From: an uncultured Shewanella sp.
GTDB lineage: Bacteria > Pseudomonadota > Gammaproteobacteria > Enterobacterales > Shewanellaceae
DNA length: 64,000 nt
Assembly (NCBI RefSeq): GCF_947501665.1
Contig: NZ_CANMWS010000002.1
Span: forward strand, 62,001-126,000
Direction of reading: 5' to 3'
Made by a program: the position numbers and the translations under genes. Under the pieces are notes generated by a model. It worked only from the letters and a program-made list of their open reading frames with translations, did not search any database and was not told where the DNA came from. Of this stretch, positions 10,574 to 20,716 are shown piece by piece (position 1 is the first letter of the stretch; every line of letters begins with the position of its first letter).

Positions 10574-11302
10574 TTAAACTGCTTTAATCAGCGTACCCAA
10601 TGATTCGCCCATAACGACTCGGCGAAGTGCACCGGGCTCATTCATATTAAAAACGAGAAGAGGCATATCATGATCTCTAGCGAGAGTAAATGCCGCTAAG
10701 TCCATAACTTTCAGTTCTTTATCGAGTACTTCATTATACCCCATAACATCATATTTAACCGCATCAGGATTTTTTACTGGGTCGTCAGAATAAACACCGT
10801 CAACCTTTGTGCCTTTTAACACAACTTCCGCTTCAATTTCAATGCCACGTAAACACGCTGCTGAATCGGTTGTGCAAAATGGGTTCCCGGTTCCTGCTGC
10901 GAAAATCACCACACGGCCCGATTTTAATAAGCTAATTGCTTCAGCCCAATTATAATCATCACACACGCCTTTTAATGGAATAGCAGACATTAAACGGGCG
11001 TTCACATAAGCGCGATGAAGGGCATCACGCATCGCCAAGCCATTCATGACGGTTGCCAGCATCCCCATATGATCGCCCACGACTCGGTTCATACCCGCTT
11101 CAGCTAACCCTTCACCTCGAAATAAATTTCCCCCACCGATAACCACTCCGACTTGAATGCCGAGTTCAACCAATTCTTTTACTTCCTGAGCCATGCGATC
11201 TAAAACCTTAGGATCGATACCAAAGCCTTCTTCACCCATTAGGGCTTCACCACTTAGTTTTAGAAGAATACGTCGAAATGCAGGTTTTGGATTGGTACTC
11301 AT
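10574..11302 (-). CDS. pyrH: UMP kinase PyrH
   Basis: Phosphorylates UMP to UDP in pyrimidine nucleotide synthesis; hexameric, amino-acid-kinase fold. The 242-residue protein begins with [13 protein letters not shown] (about 11-23), then [12 protein letters not shown] (about 52-63) and the nucleotide-binding [15 protein letters not shown] region (about 135-149). It lies 83 bp downstream of tsf, with an intrinsic terminator in that gap, and 31 bp upstream of frr. Confidence 0.97.
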   Translation of the reverse strand: MSTNPKPAFRRILLKLSGEALMGEEGFGIDPKVLDRMAQEVKELVELGIQVGVVIGGGNLFRGEGLAEAGMNRVVGDHMGMLATVMNGLAMRDALHRAYVNARLMSAIPLKGVCDDYNWAEAISLLKSGRVVIFAAGTGNPFCTTDSAACLRGIEIEAEVVLKGTKVDGVYSDDPVKNPDAVKYDVMGYNEVLDKELKVMDLAAFTLARDHDMPLLVFNMNEPGALRRVVMGESLGTLIKAV

Positions 11303-11335
11303 ATTTTTTGTCCTGATGATGGCGATAGTTATAAC

Positions 11336-11361
11336 AAAACCGCAGCGATTGCTGCGGTTTT
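11336..11361 (-). terminator. Intrinsic terminator between tsf and pyrH
   Basis: The sequence AAAACCGCAGC-GATT-GCTGCGGTTTT forms a perfect 11-bp stem with T runs on both sides, so it can end transcription from the rpsB-tsf unit on the minus strand. Read-through or a second promoter would be needed for pyrH. Confidence 0.8.
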
Positions 11362-11385
11362 AAAGGGGACTGCAAACTGAGGAAA

Positions 11386-12234
11386 TTAAGCCTGAGTTGC
11401 AGCGATTTGTGCTGCAACTTCTGCAGCAAAATCTTCTTCTTTTTTCTCGATGCCTTCACCCACTTCTAAGCGGATAAAGTCAGAAACCGTAGCACCTTTT
11501 TCTTTCAAAATAGTGCCCACAGTTTTCTTTGGCTCCATAATGAAAGCTTGACCAGTAAGAGAAACCTCACCGGTAAACTTCTTCATGCGACCAATAACCA
11601 TTTTCTCAGCGATTTCAGCAGGCTTACCTTCATTCATCGCGATTTCAATTTGCAGTGCTTTTTCTTTTTCAACAACGTCTGCTGGTACATCTTCTGGGTT
11701 AACAAACTCAGGCTTAGATGCAGCAACATGCATAGCAACATGCTTTAATGTTTCTTCATCAGCTTCGCCGGTTACAACAACACCGATACGATCGCCATGA
11801 CGGTAAGAAGAAACGTTTGTGCCATCAATATATACAACACGACGTACATTGATGTTTTCGCCAATTTTAGCAACCAGTGCAACACGTGTTTCTTCAAACT
11901 GTGCTTGCAGATCGGCAATGGTGATTTTAGCCGCTGCAGCAACGTTCAACACTTCGTTAGCAAATGCTAAGAAGTTTGCATCTTTTGCAACGAAATCAGT
12001 TTGACAGTTCACTTCTAAAAGCGCAGTGAAACCTTCACCTTGCTTGATAAGAATCGTTCCTTCAGCAGCTATGTTACCTGCTTTTTTAGCCGCTTTGGCC
12101 GCACCGCTCTTACGCATATTATCAATGGCAAGTTCAATATCACCATTAGTTTCAGTTAATGCTTTTTTACAATCCATCATGCCTGCGCCAGTACGGTCGC
12201 GCAATTCTTTAACTTGGGCAGCAGTAATTGCCAT
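11386..12234 (-). CDS. tsf: Elongation factor Ts
   Basis: Guanine nucleotide exchange factor for EF-Tu. The 282-residue protein has the N-terminal UBA-like module with [19 protein letters not shown] (about 8-26) and the conserved [10 protein letters not shown] motif at about 75-84 that contacts EF-Tu, followed by two core subdomains. It is cotranscribed with rpsB across a 160-bp gap that contains a GC-rich hairpin. Confidence 0.98.
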   Translation of the reverse strand: MAITAAQVKELRDRTGAGMMDCKKALTETNGDIELAIDNMRKSGAAKAAKKAGNIAAEGTILIKQGEGFTALLEVNCQTDFVAKDANFLAFANEVLNVAAAAKITIADLQAQFEETRVALVAKIGENINVRRVVYIDGTNVSSYRHGDRIGVVVTGEADEETLKHVAMHVAASKPEFVNPEDVPADVVEKEKALQIEIAMNEGKPAEIAEKMVIGRMKKFTGEVSLTGQAFIMEPKKTVGTILKEKGATVSDFIRLEVGEGIEKKEEDFAAEVAAQIAATQA

Positions 12235-12323
12235 TGTTAAATCCTCTATAGGTAATTCGTCAAATTCAATAGATAGATACCTAAACTACTTAACACTATG
12301 GTTTTCAAGTAGCTTGGGTATAA

Positions 12324-12346
12324 AACAGGGGCCTAGGGCCCCTGTT
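12324..12346 (-). terminator. GC-rich hairpin between rpsB and tsf (attenuator)
   Basis: AACAGGGG and CCCCTGTT pair as an 8-bp stem around a 7-base loop; on the minus strand the stem is followed by TTTATA. It probably acts as a partial terminator that lowers tsf relative to rpsB. A hairpin in this gap is common in this operon. Confidence 0.65.
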
Positions 12347-12394
12347 AACCAATTGCTTGGTCAATAAGGGAAGTGCTTAACGCAACAAACCTTA

Positions 12395-13123
12395 TTATTC
12401 AGCTTCTACAAAACCATCTTGTTCCGCTTGTACTGCTAAGTCTTGACCACGGCCTGCTTTCGCTGCTGCAGCTACGGTTTCAGTGTACAAACGGATAGAA
12501 CGCATTGCATCATCATTACCAGGAATGATGTAGTTAATGCCGTCTGGAGAAGAGTTAGTATCAACAACAGCAACAACTGGAATACCTAAGTTGTTCGCTT
12601 CTTTAATCGCAATATGCTCATGATCAGCACCGATAACGAAGATAACGTCAGGCAGGCCAGACATGTTTTTAATACCACCTAGTGATTTTTCTAGCTTATC
12701 TAATTCACGAGTACGCATTAGCGCCTCTTTCTTAGTTAGCTTGTCGAAAGTACCATCAACAGATTGGCTTTCTAGATCTTTTAGGCGTTTGATAGATTGA
12801 CGTACTGTTTTCCAGTTAGTCAACATACCACCTAACCAGCGGTGATCAACATAAAACTGATCACACGAAATCGCCGCTTCTTTAATCGCTTCGCTTGCAG
12901 CACGCTTAGTACCTACAAATAAAACTTTACCTTTTTTAGAAGCCACGTTGCTGATAAACGCTAATGCTTCATTGAACATAGGCACTGTGTGCTCTAAGTT
13001 AATGATATGAACACCGTTACGCGCACCAAAAATGAAAGGCTTCATTTTTGGATTCCAGTAACGAGTTTGGTGACCGAAGTGAACACCGGCTTGAAGCATG
13101 TCGCGCATTGAAACTGTAGTCAT
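12395..13123 (-). CDS. rpsB: 30S ribosomal protein S2
   Basis: Component of the 30S subunit that bridges head and body and helps dock S1. The 242-residue protein begins [20 protein letters not shown], has the [19 protein letters not shown] segment (about 26-44) and the [21 protein letters not shown] motif (about 92-107), all diagnostic of S2. First gene of the minus-strand cluster; a GC-rich structured leader lies upstream. Confidence 0.98.
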   Translation of the reverse strand: MTTVSMRDMLQAGVHFGHQTRYWNPKMKPFIFGARNGVHIINLEHTVPMFNEALAFISNVASKKGKVLFVGTKRAASEAIKEAAISCDQFYVDHRWLGGMLTNWKTVRQSIKRLKDLESQSVDGTFDKLTKKEALMRTRELDKLEKSLGGIKNMSGLPDVIFVIGADHEHIAIKEANNLGIPVVAVVDTNSSPDGINYIIPGNDDAMRSIRLYTETVAAAAKAGRGQDLAVQAEQDGFVEAE

Positions 13124-13135
13124 TTTTTATACCTT

Positions 13136-13210
13136 AAAATTTAGGGGTTAGACCTCCACATATCCCGTCACCCCGACCCTTAACAGGCACCCCGGAGAAC
13201 GTGTCGATAT
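13136..13210 (-). promoter_or_regulatory. rpsB mRNA leader, probable S2 autoregulatory element
   Basis: Directly upstream of rpsB the minus-strand RNA is strikingly G-rich and structured in an otherwise A/T-rich intergenic region (CCGGGGTGCC, GGGTCGGGG, GACGGGA, and a GGAGG close to an ACCCC complement). Gammaproteobacterial rpsB leaders are known to carry a conserved structure through which S2 represses its own translation. The position and composition fit; I did not fold it or match it to a covariance model. Confidence 0.55.
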
Positions 13211-13397
13211 GTGTGTGATTTAGTATTTATACATAGCCATGTATAATGGCTGCTATCTTCACTCTGTCAGAGCCCAAAAATAGGGGACACAGAGTCAAAC
13301 ATAACGGCGCGCTTTATACCATAATTTAATCTTGAATACAAATTTCAAAGTGTATTTTGCGGGCTCATTTTATACAGTAAGGTAAAGAGACATCAGC

Positions 13398-14195
13398 ATG
13401 AGTATTGTGATTAAAACGAGTGAACAAATAGAGAAAATGCGGGCTGCAGGGAAATTAGCGGCTCAAGTACTAGAAATGATTGCGCCTTTCGTTAAAGCTG
13501 GGGTCACAACCAATGAACTGAATGACATTTGCGCCAAGTACACACAAGAGCACGGGGCTATTTCGGCTCCATTGAATTACCATGGATTTCCAAAATCCAT
13601 CTGTACATCCATTAATGATGTTATTTGTCATGGTATTCCAAGCGATAGAGCGCTAAAAGATGGCGATATTATAAATATCGATATTACGGTCATCCTAGAC
13701 GGCTTCCATGGTGACACCTCAAAAATGTTCTTAATAGGCGATGTCACTCCAAAAGACAAACGTCTGTGCCGTATCGCTCAAGAAAGTCTTTATACAGCCA
13801 TCCGTAAAGTCCGTCCAGGCATGAAACTAGGTGAAATTGGTACCAACGTTGAAAAATTTATCAAAGCCAGTAAAACCGGATTAGAAAAATATACCATTGT
13901 TAAAGATTATTGCGGTCATGGTATTGGCGAAGGCTTTCACGAAGAACCTCAAGTTGTTCATTATAAGAATAATGATAATACAGTACTGCGTCCAGGCATG
14001 TGTTTTACCATCGAACCCATGATCAATGCAGGTCGCCATACCAGCGTACTCGATAATGAAGATAAATGGACGGTCACCACATCAGATGGTAAAAATTCAG
14101 CTCAATGGGAACATACTCTATTGATCACGCAAAAAGGCGTAGAAATATTAACCTTACGTGAAGAAGAAGATCTACCAAGAATCATCAATCACTAA
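13398..14195 (+). CDS. map: Type I methionine aminopeptidase
   Basis: Removes the initiator methionine from nascent proteins. The 265-residue protein contains all five metal ligands of the family: Asp95, Asp106 (in DGFHGDTSKM), His174 (in CGHGIGEGFHEEPQ), Glu206 (in FTIEPM) and Glu238 (in QWEHT). His78 in VICHGIP is the conserved substrate-side histidine. It is divergent from rpsB across 274 bp, the standard arrangement. Confidence 0.97.
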   Translation: MSIVIKTSEQIEKMRAAGKLAAQVLEMIAPFVKAGVTTNELNDICAKYTQEHGAISAPLNYHGFPKSICTSINDVICHGIPSDRALKDGDIINIDITVILDGFHGDTSKMFLIGDVTPKDKRLCRIAQESLYTAIRKVRPGMKLGEIGTNVEKFIKASKTGLEKYTIVKDYCGHGIGEGFHEEPQVVHYKNNDNTVLRPGMCFTIEPMINAGRHTSVLDNEDKWTVTTSDGKNSAQWEHTLLITQKGVEILTLREEEDLPRIINH

Positions 14196-14206
14196 TTCTT
14201 GGTAAT

Positions 14207-14512
14207 ACCAATTCTATTAAATAAGGGCTCTTTCAACGGGAGTTCACCATACTGTAGACAAGATCGTTAATTACATCTGCTTTAACAGACATTCCCACCG
14301 GCCATAGCTGTGGGAATGTCTGAAGCTAATCGTTATTCTCGGCTTGGGTTCAAACGTCGCTCTATCTTCTCCATTTGATGTTTACGGATGAACAAATATC
14401 GTGTTCACATGGATACGAATGAACAACTCTGGAGTCGGTTATCGAAAACCTCTAACGTCGCATAAAGTCTATTGAAACCCGCACTGCGTGAGCCTCTATA
14501 TGATGAAATGAG
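14207..14512 (+). repeat. Dispersed MITE-like repeat, family 1, copy A
   Basis: The 496-bp map-glnD gap is mostly this repeat. It begins TACCAATTCTATTA and carries the family core GATGTTTACGGATGAACAAA followed by a GTGTTCACATGGAT segment. Related copies occur at 18492, 24713, 25127 and 44326. The right end is degenerate, so its limit is approximate. No coding potential is seen. Confidence 0.7.
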
Positions 14513-14518
14513 GGTAAC

Positions 14519-14548
14519 CTCCCCTTAAGCAATATGATTTAAGGGGAG
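14519..14548. repeat. Perfect 10-bp stem hairpin in the map-glnD gap
   Basis: CTCCCCTTAA and TTAAGGGGAG pair exactly around a 10-base loop. There is no clear T run on either side. It may terminate map transcription or be part of the adjacent repeat. Confidence 0.5.
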
Positions 14549-14691
14549 ACATGTACATATAAACCAATACACCTGCTTTAACTTGCATTTTTTCACCGGC
14601 AAGCTCATCTTTCTCCTTCACTTCACTTTAAGCGGATTTAGGTAGATAATGAATACCATTCTCCTCCGCCACAGTACCGAGATCATCTGCC

Positions 14692-17256
14692 ATGAAATCA
14701 GCTCTTTGCGCAAAAAATGCTTTTCTCGCTCAAAATGAAATCTCAAAATCCATCTTCAGTTATGAAAGTGATGTATATGAACTCGTGACGCAAAGGTGCC
14801 AGCTGGTTGATGAAACCCTTAAAAATGAATGGCAAGCAATAGGCCTCAATGACTACCCTATTGCATTGATTGCCGTTGGTGGCTATGGCCGCGGGGAGTT
14901 ACATCCTCAGTCAGACGTCGATCTACTTTTTCTCGTCGATAATCAATTAGACAAACAGGGTGAGCAAAAAGTCGGTGAGTTCATTACCTTCTTATGGGAT
15001 GCAGGACTAGAAATCGGTCACAGTGTCCGAACCATTAATGAAACACTTGAACAAGGAAAGAGCGACATCACCATCGCCACAAATTTATTAGAAGCCAGAC
15101 TACTTTGCGGCCCAGAAGAGTTATTCTCACAGCTCTATACTCGCATTCGAACCGATGATTTTTGGCCCAGTAGTCAATTCTACCTAGCAAAACGTGAAGA
15201 GCAAGCGGTCCGTCACGCAAAAGCCAATGCCTTTGATTTAGAGCCCAATATAAAATCTTGCCCTGGCGGACTAAGAGACATTCAAACCATAGCTTGGGTG
15301 GCCATGCGCTATTTTAATGCTGCCAAACTAGAAGAATTAGTCTCTTATCATTTTCTTGAACCCATCGAACTAGAAGAATTACTGCAATGCCAAGGGTTTC
15401 TATGGCAGCTCAGGTTTGCCTTACACCTTATCTCTGGGCGAGATGAAAATCGGTTATTGTTCGATCTACAACCAAGAGTGGCTGAATTGATGGGTTATGT
15501 CGATGGTACCCAACTGGCTGTAGAGCTCATGATGAAACAATATTACCAGACAATCAGACGAGTATTAGAGCTGAATCAAATGTTATTACAGCTCTTTAAA
15601 CAAGCCACACTTTCCCATACGAGCATACTGAAAGTCACGCCAATTAATGACGATTTTCAACGCCGAGGTAAACTCATTGAGAGCTTATCCACTCAATTAT
15701 TCAAACAACCCGAACAAATCATGACCTTGTTTTTACATGTTGCGCAAAATGTGAAGATAGAAGGTATTTTTGCACCGACATTGCGCAGTTTAAGGCAAGC
15801 GAGAGATGCTCTCACTATCCCTTTAATGGCCATCCCTGAATGCCGTAAAGTCTTCATGGAAATTCTTCGACACTCTCAAGGCATTTCAGCCCTATCACTC
15901 ATGCACAAGCATGGCATTATGTCGGCTTATTTACCCGCTTGGAGAAAGATTGAAGGGCAAATGCAATTTGATTTATTTCATGCTTACACCGTTGATGAAC
16001 ATACTCACAGACTCTTGCTTAATATTGATCGTTTTTCACAACCCGAGCAGAAAATGGAGTTTCCCCTAGGCTCAGTCATCATTAATCAATTACCCAAAAA
16101 AGGCCTGCTGGTTCTTGCTGCTATTTTCCATGATATCGCCAAAGGTCGAGGGGGCGATCACAGCCAACTCGGCAGCCAAGATGCCATCGAATTTTGCCAA
16201 TTACACGATATGAACAGCCATGATGGACGTATGGTCAGCTGGTTGGTCGAAAACCATCTTCTCATGTCAATCACTGCCCAAAGACGCGATATATCCGATC
16301 CTGACGTGATTGCCGTTTTTGCTGACAAGGTACGCACAGCAACACATTTAAGCTACCTCTATTGCTTAACCGTGGCCGATATGTGTGCAACCAATGATAA
16401 ACTGTGGAACAATTGGAAGGGTGCCTTATTGAGGGATCTGTACTTTTTAACACAAAGGGTATTAGCAAGAGGAAAAGAAAAACCAGTTGATATTCGCGCC
16501 AGAGTCCGTGAGCATCAAGCAAAAGCCAAAAAAGAGCTATTACGACGTGGCTTTCAAGAAGAGGCCATCGATAAACTGTGGCACCGCTTCAAAGCCGATT
16601 ATTTTATCAAACATCAGCCTAATCAGCTCAGTTGGCACGCAGAAGCTATACTTAAACATAAAAAAGATGAGCCTTTAGTCATGCTATCAAAGCATTCAAC
16701 AAGAGGCGGAACTGAATTGTTTATTTATAGTAGTGACAAAGCCAAACTCTTCGTCTCTATAATGGCCATTTTGGATAATAAAAAAGTCTGCGTTAATGAT
16801 GCCACTATATTGATAACAAAAGATAAATTTGTCGTCGATACATTTGTCGTGATTGAACAAGACGGCAGTCCAATCACTCACCTTCCTCGCATACAATCCA
16901 TTAAAAAAGCCTTGATTAAAGCGCTCAACAATCAATCTCCTAAATTACCAAAATTTAGGAAAATATCTCGAAAAATGAAACACTTTAAAGTACCAACTCA
17001 GGTCAGTTTCCCACCGAGTCCTCGAAATGATACCAGCATGATGGAGTTGATTACCTTGGATTCACCGGGGCTATTAGCAAAGCTCGGCGAAGTGCTTTAC
17101 CGCTGTAAAATTAATGTACGTGCAGCAAAAATTAGCACTATTGGTGAGCGAGCAGAAGATTTCTTTTTATTACAAACAACCGAGGGGGGGAAACTCAGTG
17201 ATGAGCAAAAAGCAGAATTACAATCATCACTCATTAACATGTTAACGCCTAAATAG
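14692..17256 (+). CDS. glnD: Bifunctional uridylyltransferase/uridylyl-removing enzyme GlnD
   Basis: Nitrogen sensor that uridylylates PII (GlnB/GlnK) when glutamine is low and removes UMP when it is high. The 854-residue protein has the nucleotidyltransferase motif [17 protein letters not shown] at 63-79 (Asp75, Asp77 metal ligands), an HD hydrolase domain ([14 protein letters not shown], about 477-490) and two C-terminal ACT domains (about 690-760 and 785-854) that bind glutamine. Its TAG stop lies within the left terminal repeat of a short MITE-like element. No strong ribosome-binding site precedes the ATG; the start is chosen by fit to the family. Confidence 0.95.
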   Translation: MKSALCAKNAFLAQNEISKSIFSYESDVYELVTQRCQLVDETLKNEWQAIGLNDYPIALIAVGGYGRGELHPQSDVDLLFLVDNQLDKQGEQKVGEFITFLWDAGLEIGHSVRTINETLEQGKSDITIATNLLEARLLCGPEELFSQLYTRIRTDDFWPSSQFYLAKREEQAVRHAKANAFDLEPNIKSCPGGLRDIQTIAWVAMRYFNAAKLEELVSYHFLEPIELEELLQCQGFLWQLRFALHLISGRDENRLLFDLQPRVAELMGYVDGTQLAVELMMKQYYQTIRRVLELNQMLLQLFKQATLSHTSILKVTPINDDFQRRGKLIESLSTQLFKQPEQIMTLFLHVAQNVKIEGIFAPTLRSLRQARDALTIPLMAIPECRKVFMEILRHSQGISALSLMHKHGIMSAYLPAWRKIEGQMQFDLFHAYTVDEHTHRLLLNIDRFSQPEQKMEFPLGSVIINQLPKKGLLVLAAIFHDIAKGRGGDHSQLGSQDAIEFCQLHDMNSHDGRMVSWLVENHLLMSITAQRRDISDPDVIAVFADKVRTATHLSYLYCLTVADMCATNDKLWNNWKGALLRDLYFLTQRVLARGKEKPVDIRARVREHQAKAKKELLRRGFQEEAIDKLWHRFKADYFIKHQPNQLSWHAEAILKHKKDEPLVMLSKHSTRGGTELFIYSSDKAKLFVSIMAILDNKKVCVNDATILITKDKFVVDTFVVIEQDGSPITHLPRIQSIKKALIKALNNQSPKLPKFRKISRKMKHFKVPTQVSFPPSPRNDTSMMELITLDSPGLLAKLGEVLYRCKINVRAAKISTIGERAEDFFLLQTTEGGKLSDEQKAELQSSLINMLTPK

Positions 17257-17369
17257 CCTCAACTCGGCTTTATGAGTGTCAAAAGCCATAAATAATTCAT
17301 TAAAAAATTATTAAGCAAATGGTATTTGATTTATTTTTAAGTTTGACTAAATATTTCGAGTTCAGGTCA
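17254..17369. repeat. Short MITE-like repeat, family 2, at the glnD stop codon
   Basis: Left end TAGCCTCAACTCGG with ATGAGTGTCAAA inside, right end TCGAGTTCAGGTCA. These match the ends of the family 2 element at 25139-25369 (TAACCTGAACTAGGG..., ATGAGTGTCAAA, ...CGAGTTCAGGTTA). About 116 bp, so internally deleted relative to that copy. The first three bases are the glnD stop codon. Confidence 0.5.
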
Positions 17370-17393
17370 AAGAGTACCTAGATCCAATAAACA

Positions 17394-17423
17394 AAAAAGG
17401 GAAATGATACCATTTCCCTTTTA
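17394..17423. terminator. Bidirectional terminator between glnD and purU
   Basis: AAAAAAGGGAAATG-ATAC-CATTTCCCTTTT: a perfect stem flanked by A and T runs, placed in the gap between the convergent glnD and purU genes. It can work in both directions. Confidence 0.8.
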
Positions 17424-17442
17424 TCGAATACGATATTAAGAC

Positions 17443-18276
17443 TTAAAAAACAACGGTTTTGTTACCATAAACCACCACTTCTTCGTTGAGTACCAGTTGT
17501 AATGCCTTGCTTAATACACTTTTCTCAACGTCACGACCACAGCGTGCCATTTCTTCTGCACTATAACTGTGATCAACATGGATAACATCTTGCTTAATAA
17601 TAGGGCCTTCATCTAAGCAATTATTGACAAAGTGGGCTGTGGCACCAATGATCTTAACACCTCGCTCCCACGCCTGCTTATAAGGTGATGCCCCAATAAA
17701 CGCTGGCAGAAAAGAATGATGAATATTAATGATTTTATTCGCATATTGCTCAACAAAATCCGGTGTTAAAATTCGCATATACTTAGCCAATACCACATAA
17801 TCAGGTTGATATTCACTGATCACTTTCATCATCGCATGTTCATGATCTGAACGGGTCAAATTCTCATGACTGACGTAATGAAATGGAATATCAAACTTAT
17901 CCGCTAAAGGTTTTAACGTATCATAATTACCCACAATAGCAGCAATTTCGACATTTAAACCACCGTAATAGGCTTTCATGAGTAAATCACCAAGGCAATG
18001 CGCTTCTTTCGTGACCATAATAACGACACGCTTTACACCTGTATCGGTCAATTTAGTATGGTGGTTCTTCGGTAGCACCTTATCTAAATCAGCTAATAGC
18101 CTATCTGTATCGAATACACCTTCCAACTCGGTTCGCATAAAGAACCGTCCTTGTTGGTTATCAACAAACTCACTGTTTTTAACTATATTAAGTTTGTGCT
18201 GATAGCAGACCCCTGTCACTCCAGCTAATATGCCTTGAGTATCATCACAATCGGTGATCAATATCTTGCGTTCCAT
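17443..18276 (-). CDS. purU: Formyltetrahydrofolate deformylase PurU
   Basis: Hydrolyses 10-formyl-THF to formate and THF, balancing the one-carbon pool. The 277-residue protein has an N-terminal ACT domain (about 5-85) and a formyltransferase-fold catalytic domain with INIHHSFLPAFIGA (about 183-196) and the catalytic HFVNNCLDEGPII segment (about 215-227; His and Asp active site). Domain order and length match PurU rather than PurN (which lacks ACT). Convergent with glnD. Confidence 0.95.
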   Translation of the reverse strand: MERKILITDCDDTQGILAGVTGVCYQHKLNIVKNSEFVDNQQGRFFMRTELEGVFDTDRLLADLDKVLPKNHHTKLTDTGVKRVVIMVTKEAHCLGDLLMKAYYGGLNVEIAAIVGNYDTLKPLADKFDIPFHYVSHENLTRSDHEHAMMKVISEYQPDYVVLAKYMRILTPDFVEQYANKIINIHHSFLPAFIGASPYKQAWERGVKIIGATAHFVNNCLDEGPIIKQDVIHVDHSYSAEEMARCGRDVEKSVLSKALQLVLNEEVVVYGNKTVVF

Positions 18277-18491
18277 AACTCCCCTTTGCTACTACGACGG
18301 TACTTATTTTATCATCACAGCAATGTGCTATTCATCCACAACATTACAAGTGATGGCATTTAAAGACGCCAGTCTACCTTAGCCAAGCAAGATCTTAAAA
18401 CAGGAATACGACTAAATAATTCAAATTTAATGCGCTTTGAGAGCCAAATAGCAAAAATAACCTCAACTTGAGATCGATCACGTTGAGGTAA

Positions 18492-18703
18492 TACCAATTC
18501 CATTATAGAGATGATCAATTCAAAAGCGGCGACTCCAAGGTCGTTCATTCACATCCATATGAACACGGTATTTGTTCATCCGTACACATCAGATGGTGGG
18601 AATGTCTTTTAAAGCAGGCGCAATTAACAACCTTGGCTACAGTATGTGGAACTCCCGCTGAAAGCGCCCTTACTATAAGCGCACTTGCTATAATGGAATT
18701 GTA
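18492..18703 (-). mobile_element. MITE-like element, family 1, copy B (intact ends)
   Basis: A 212-bp element with 15-bp terminal inverted repeats: TACCAATTCCATTATA at 18492-18507 and TATAATGGAATTGTA at 18689-18703. TA dinucleotides at the ends fit a TA-targeting (IS630/mariner-like) mobiliser. The interior holds the family core in inverted orientation (TTTGTTCATCCGTACACATC). No transposase gene is inside; mobilisation in trans is inferred. Confidence 0.75.
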
Positions 18704-18729
18704 TAAAGTAGAATCTGACTGTATTTATA

Positions 18730-19176
18730 TTATAAAAGAGATTGCCAAGATTCCATCCATTTTAATGCTTCAATTTCAGGCTCCATCGTCTCACCAGCAT
18801 CAATTTTCAAAACCTCACCTAATCGTTTTGCTCCAAGCTCTGTGAATAAAGCATCAAATTGTAAACCAGCCCCACAGAAAGTATCATAACTGGAATCCCC
18901 CAAAGCAATCACACCGTATTCTAAATCGGGCAAATAGGGCGCTGTATTTTTCAATTCAGAAAACCAAGGATAAATATCATCAGGCACATCACCTTGCCCT
19001 GTTGTGGCACAAACAATCAACAAAACTTCATTTTGAGGAGGTACGAACCCATCTAAATCATCAACTTGGTGTAGTCCCACTTCATTGCCAGCATCTAATA
19101 AAGCCGTTTTAATGGTTTCAGCAACATACTGAGCACTGCCATAAACAGTGCCATAAACTAAATTAATCTTTTTCAT
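18730..19176 (-). CDS. yqcA: Flavodoxin-like protein YqcA (MioC family)
   Basis: Short-chain flavodoxin of 148 residues that should bind FMN: phosphate loop YGTVYGSAQYVAE at residues 9-21, the CATTGQGDVPDD loop around residue 56 and ALGDSSYDTFCGAG around 91-104, which contacts the isoalloxazine ring. E. coli has yqcA directly next to truC, as here, so I choose YqcA over MioC. The physiological redox partner is not known from sequence. Confidence 0.88.
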   Translation of the reverse strand: MKKINLVYGTVYGSAQYVAETIKTALLDAGNEVGLHQVDDLDGFVPPQNEVLLIVCATTGQGDVPDDIYPWFSELKNTAPYLPDLEYGVIALGDSSYDTFCGAGLQFDALFTELGAKRLGEVLKIDAGETMEPEIEALKWMESWQSLL

Positions 19177-19512
19177 GTATACTTAATCCTATGAGTGATG
19201 AATGATCATTGATGATTTCTCAATGAATATCTCACATAACCTATTAATACTGTATCGCAAAAAGGGATCCACTGATAGCGTATTAATATTGCAATCGCAG
19301 AGGCGTATTATGCGACATGTTTATCGATTTAAACACAGAAAACAAAAACAAAAAGCTGCTCAAATCAGACGAATAAAATACTTTCTCGCAGAAAACCCTC
19401 CCGAAGCACAATCCTCTACGTCTCATTTTTTCCGTCTCAAAAAACACAATTAACCCTGATTTGAGATGAGCAATATACCACACACGAACATTCAGTTAAT
19501 AAAGGGAATAAA
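19177..19512. other. yqcA-truC intergenic stretch
   Basis: 336 bp between two minus-strand genes. It has an open frame on the plus strand from an ATG at 19310 to 19453 that would encode a 47-residue very basic peptide (MRHVYRFKHRKQKQ...), without a convincing ribosome-binding site. I see no hairpin terminator. Whether the small frame is expressed cannot be judged here. Confidence 0.3.
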
Positions 19513-20607
19513 CTATATTAAATAGCCTTCATCTTGGCTCAATTCTGTCTCATTCCAACCTAACCCATGAAACAGTGTCAGCCATTCAGATTCTAACTCC
19601 GTTTCAATCACCATACTCTCACCCGTTCTTGGATGATCAAAACACAATTTCTTCGCAATTAACCAAAGACGATTAACATTAAAATGCTCCCTAAAAAATT
19701 TATTTTGCTTTCCATCACCATGAGTCGTATCTCCAATAATGGGATGCCGCAAATGTGCCATATGCCGCCTTAACTGATGTTTTCTTCCTGTTAATGGCGT
19801 CAAGTGTACCAAGGCATAACGACTGGTCGCGTAACGACCTGAAGCATATGGGATCTCAGTATTGAGTAAGGGCTGAAAATCTGTCACCGCATCTTGTGCT
19901 AATTTATTCGGATCCACATTTTTATCACCAAGGGCATCAAGTTCTTTTTTCAAAGGATAATCTAGTTTCCCCCCCTCACTCATGTTGCCTCTTACTATCG
20001 CTAAATATTGTTTTTCTACACTATGCTGCTCAAATTGTTCACATAATATTCGTGCCATCTCACTGCTTTTAGCAAATAATAAAACACCCGATGTCGGCCT
20101 GTCTAAACGATGCACAGGATAAACATGGCAGCCAACCTGATCTCTCAGTAACTGCATAGCAAAAAAGCGTTCTTTTCTTGCCAAGTACGTTCTATGGACC
20201 AATAACCCCGCAGGCTTATGGATCACAACAATATCGTCATCTTCATATAAAATCGCTAATTTTGGGGGGATCTCAGTGTCACAATCCGCTTGATGGTGAG
20301 CAAAAAAAGTATCAAAGCCCTGAAATGCTCTAACTAACTCATTAAGGCTTGGCTCCATCCCCCATACTTGCTCTGCCATCGGTGCGATGCCCATTTCACT
20401 GGGTAAAGGTAAATTATTATCAATTAAGTGATGCATTGTAGGTAAAAAAACAAACTGTAACCATTGCTCAAAACTCATGGTATCGACGGCAAAGGGAGCT
20501 TGACTTAACATCGCAGTGGCAGACGGTTTTTCAACTGGGAAGCGTTTTGTTAAACACAATAAATTTTCGAGATTAATTAGCTTTTCTTGAACAAGGGTAT
20601 GCGACAT
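19513..20607 (-). CDS. truC: YqcC-TruC fusion: DUF446 domain plus tRNA pseudouridine-65 synthase
   Basis: One 364-residue reading frame contains two proteins that are separate neighbours in E. coli. Residues 1-102 match YqcC/DUF446 (MSHTLVQEKLINLENLL, TMSFEQWLQFVFLPTMHHLI, NNLPLPSEMGIAPMAE). Residues about 118-345 are the RluC/RsuA-type pseudouridine synthase TruC, which modifies U65 in some tRNAs; the catalytic aspartate is Asp169 in HRLDRPTSG, and RKHQLRRHMAHLRHPIIGD is the conserved substrate-binding strand. I start at the ATG at 20605-20607, where YqcC homology begins; an upstream in-frame ATG at 20691 would add 28 residues without family match. Confidence 0.88.
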   Translation of the reverse strand: MSHTLVQEKLINLENLLCLTKRFPVEKPSATAMLSQAPFAVDTMSFEQWLQFVFLPTMHHLIDNNLPLPSEMGIAPMAEQVWGMEPSLNELVRAFQGFDTFFAHHQADCDTEIPPKLAILYEDDDIVVIHKPAGLLVHRTYLARKERFFAMQLLRDQVGCHVYPVHRLDRPTSGVLLFAKSSEMARILCEQFEQHSVEKQYLAIVRGNMSEGGKLDYPLKKELDALGDKNVDPNKLAQDAVTDFQPLLNTEIPYASGRYATSRYALVHLTPLTGRKHQLRRHMAHLRHPIIGDTTHGDGKQNKFFREHFNVNRLWLIAKKLCFDHPRTGESMVIETELESEWLTLFHGLGWNETELSQDEGYLI

Positions 20608-20716
20608 AACATGCTTCTTAAATTTAATGGGCCTTATAATTTTCCATATAAGATCATACCATCTAGTCTGACTTATCCCTATAATACCCACTCAATTTCT
20701 TTAATGTGGCAGTAAC

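Noticed and set aside
19310..19453. Small basic plus-strand open frame between yqcA and truC
   Set aside because: No convincing ribosome-binding site and no recognisable family; kept only as a note in the intergenic entry.
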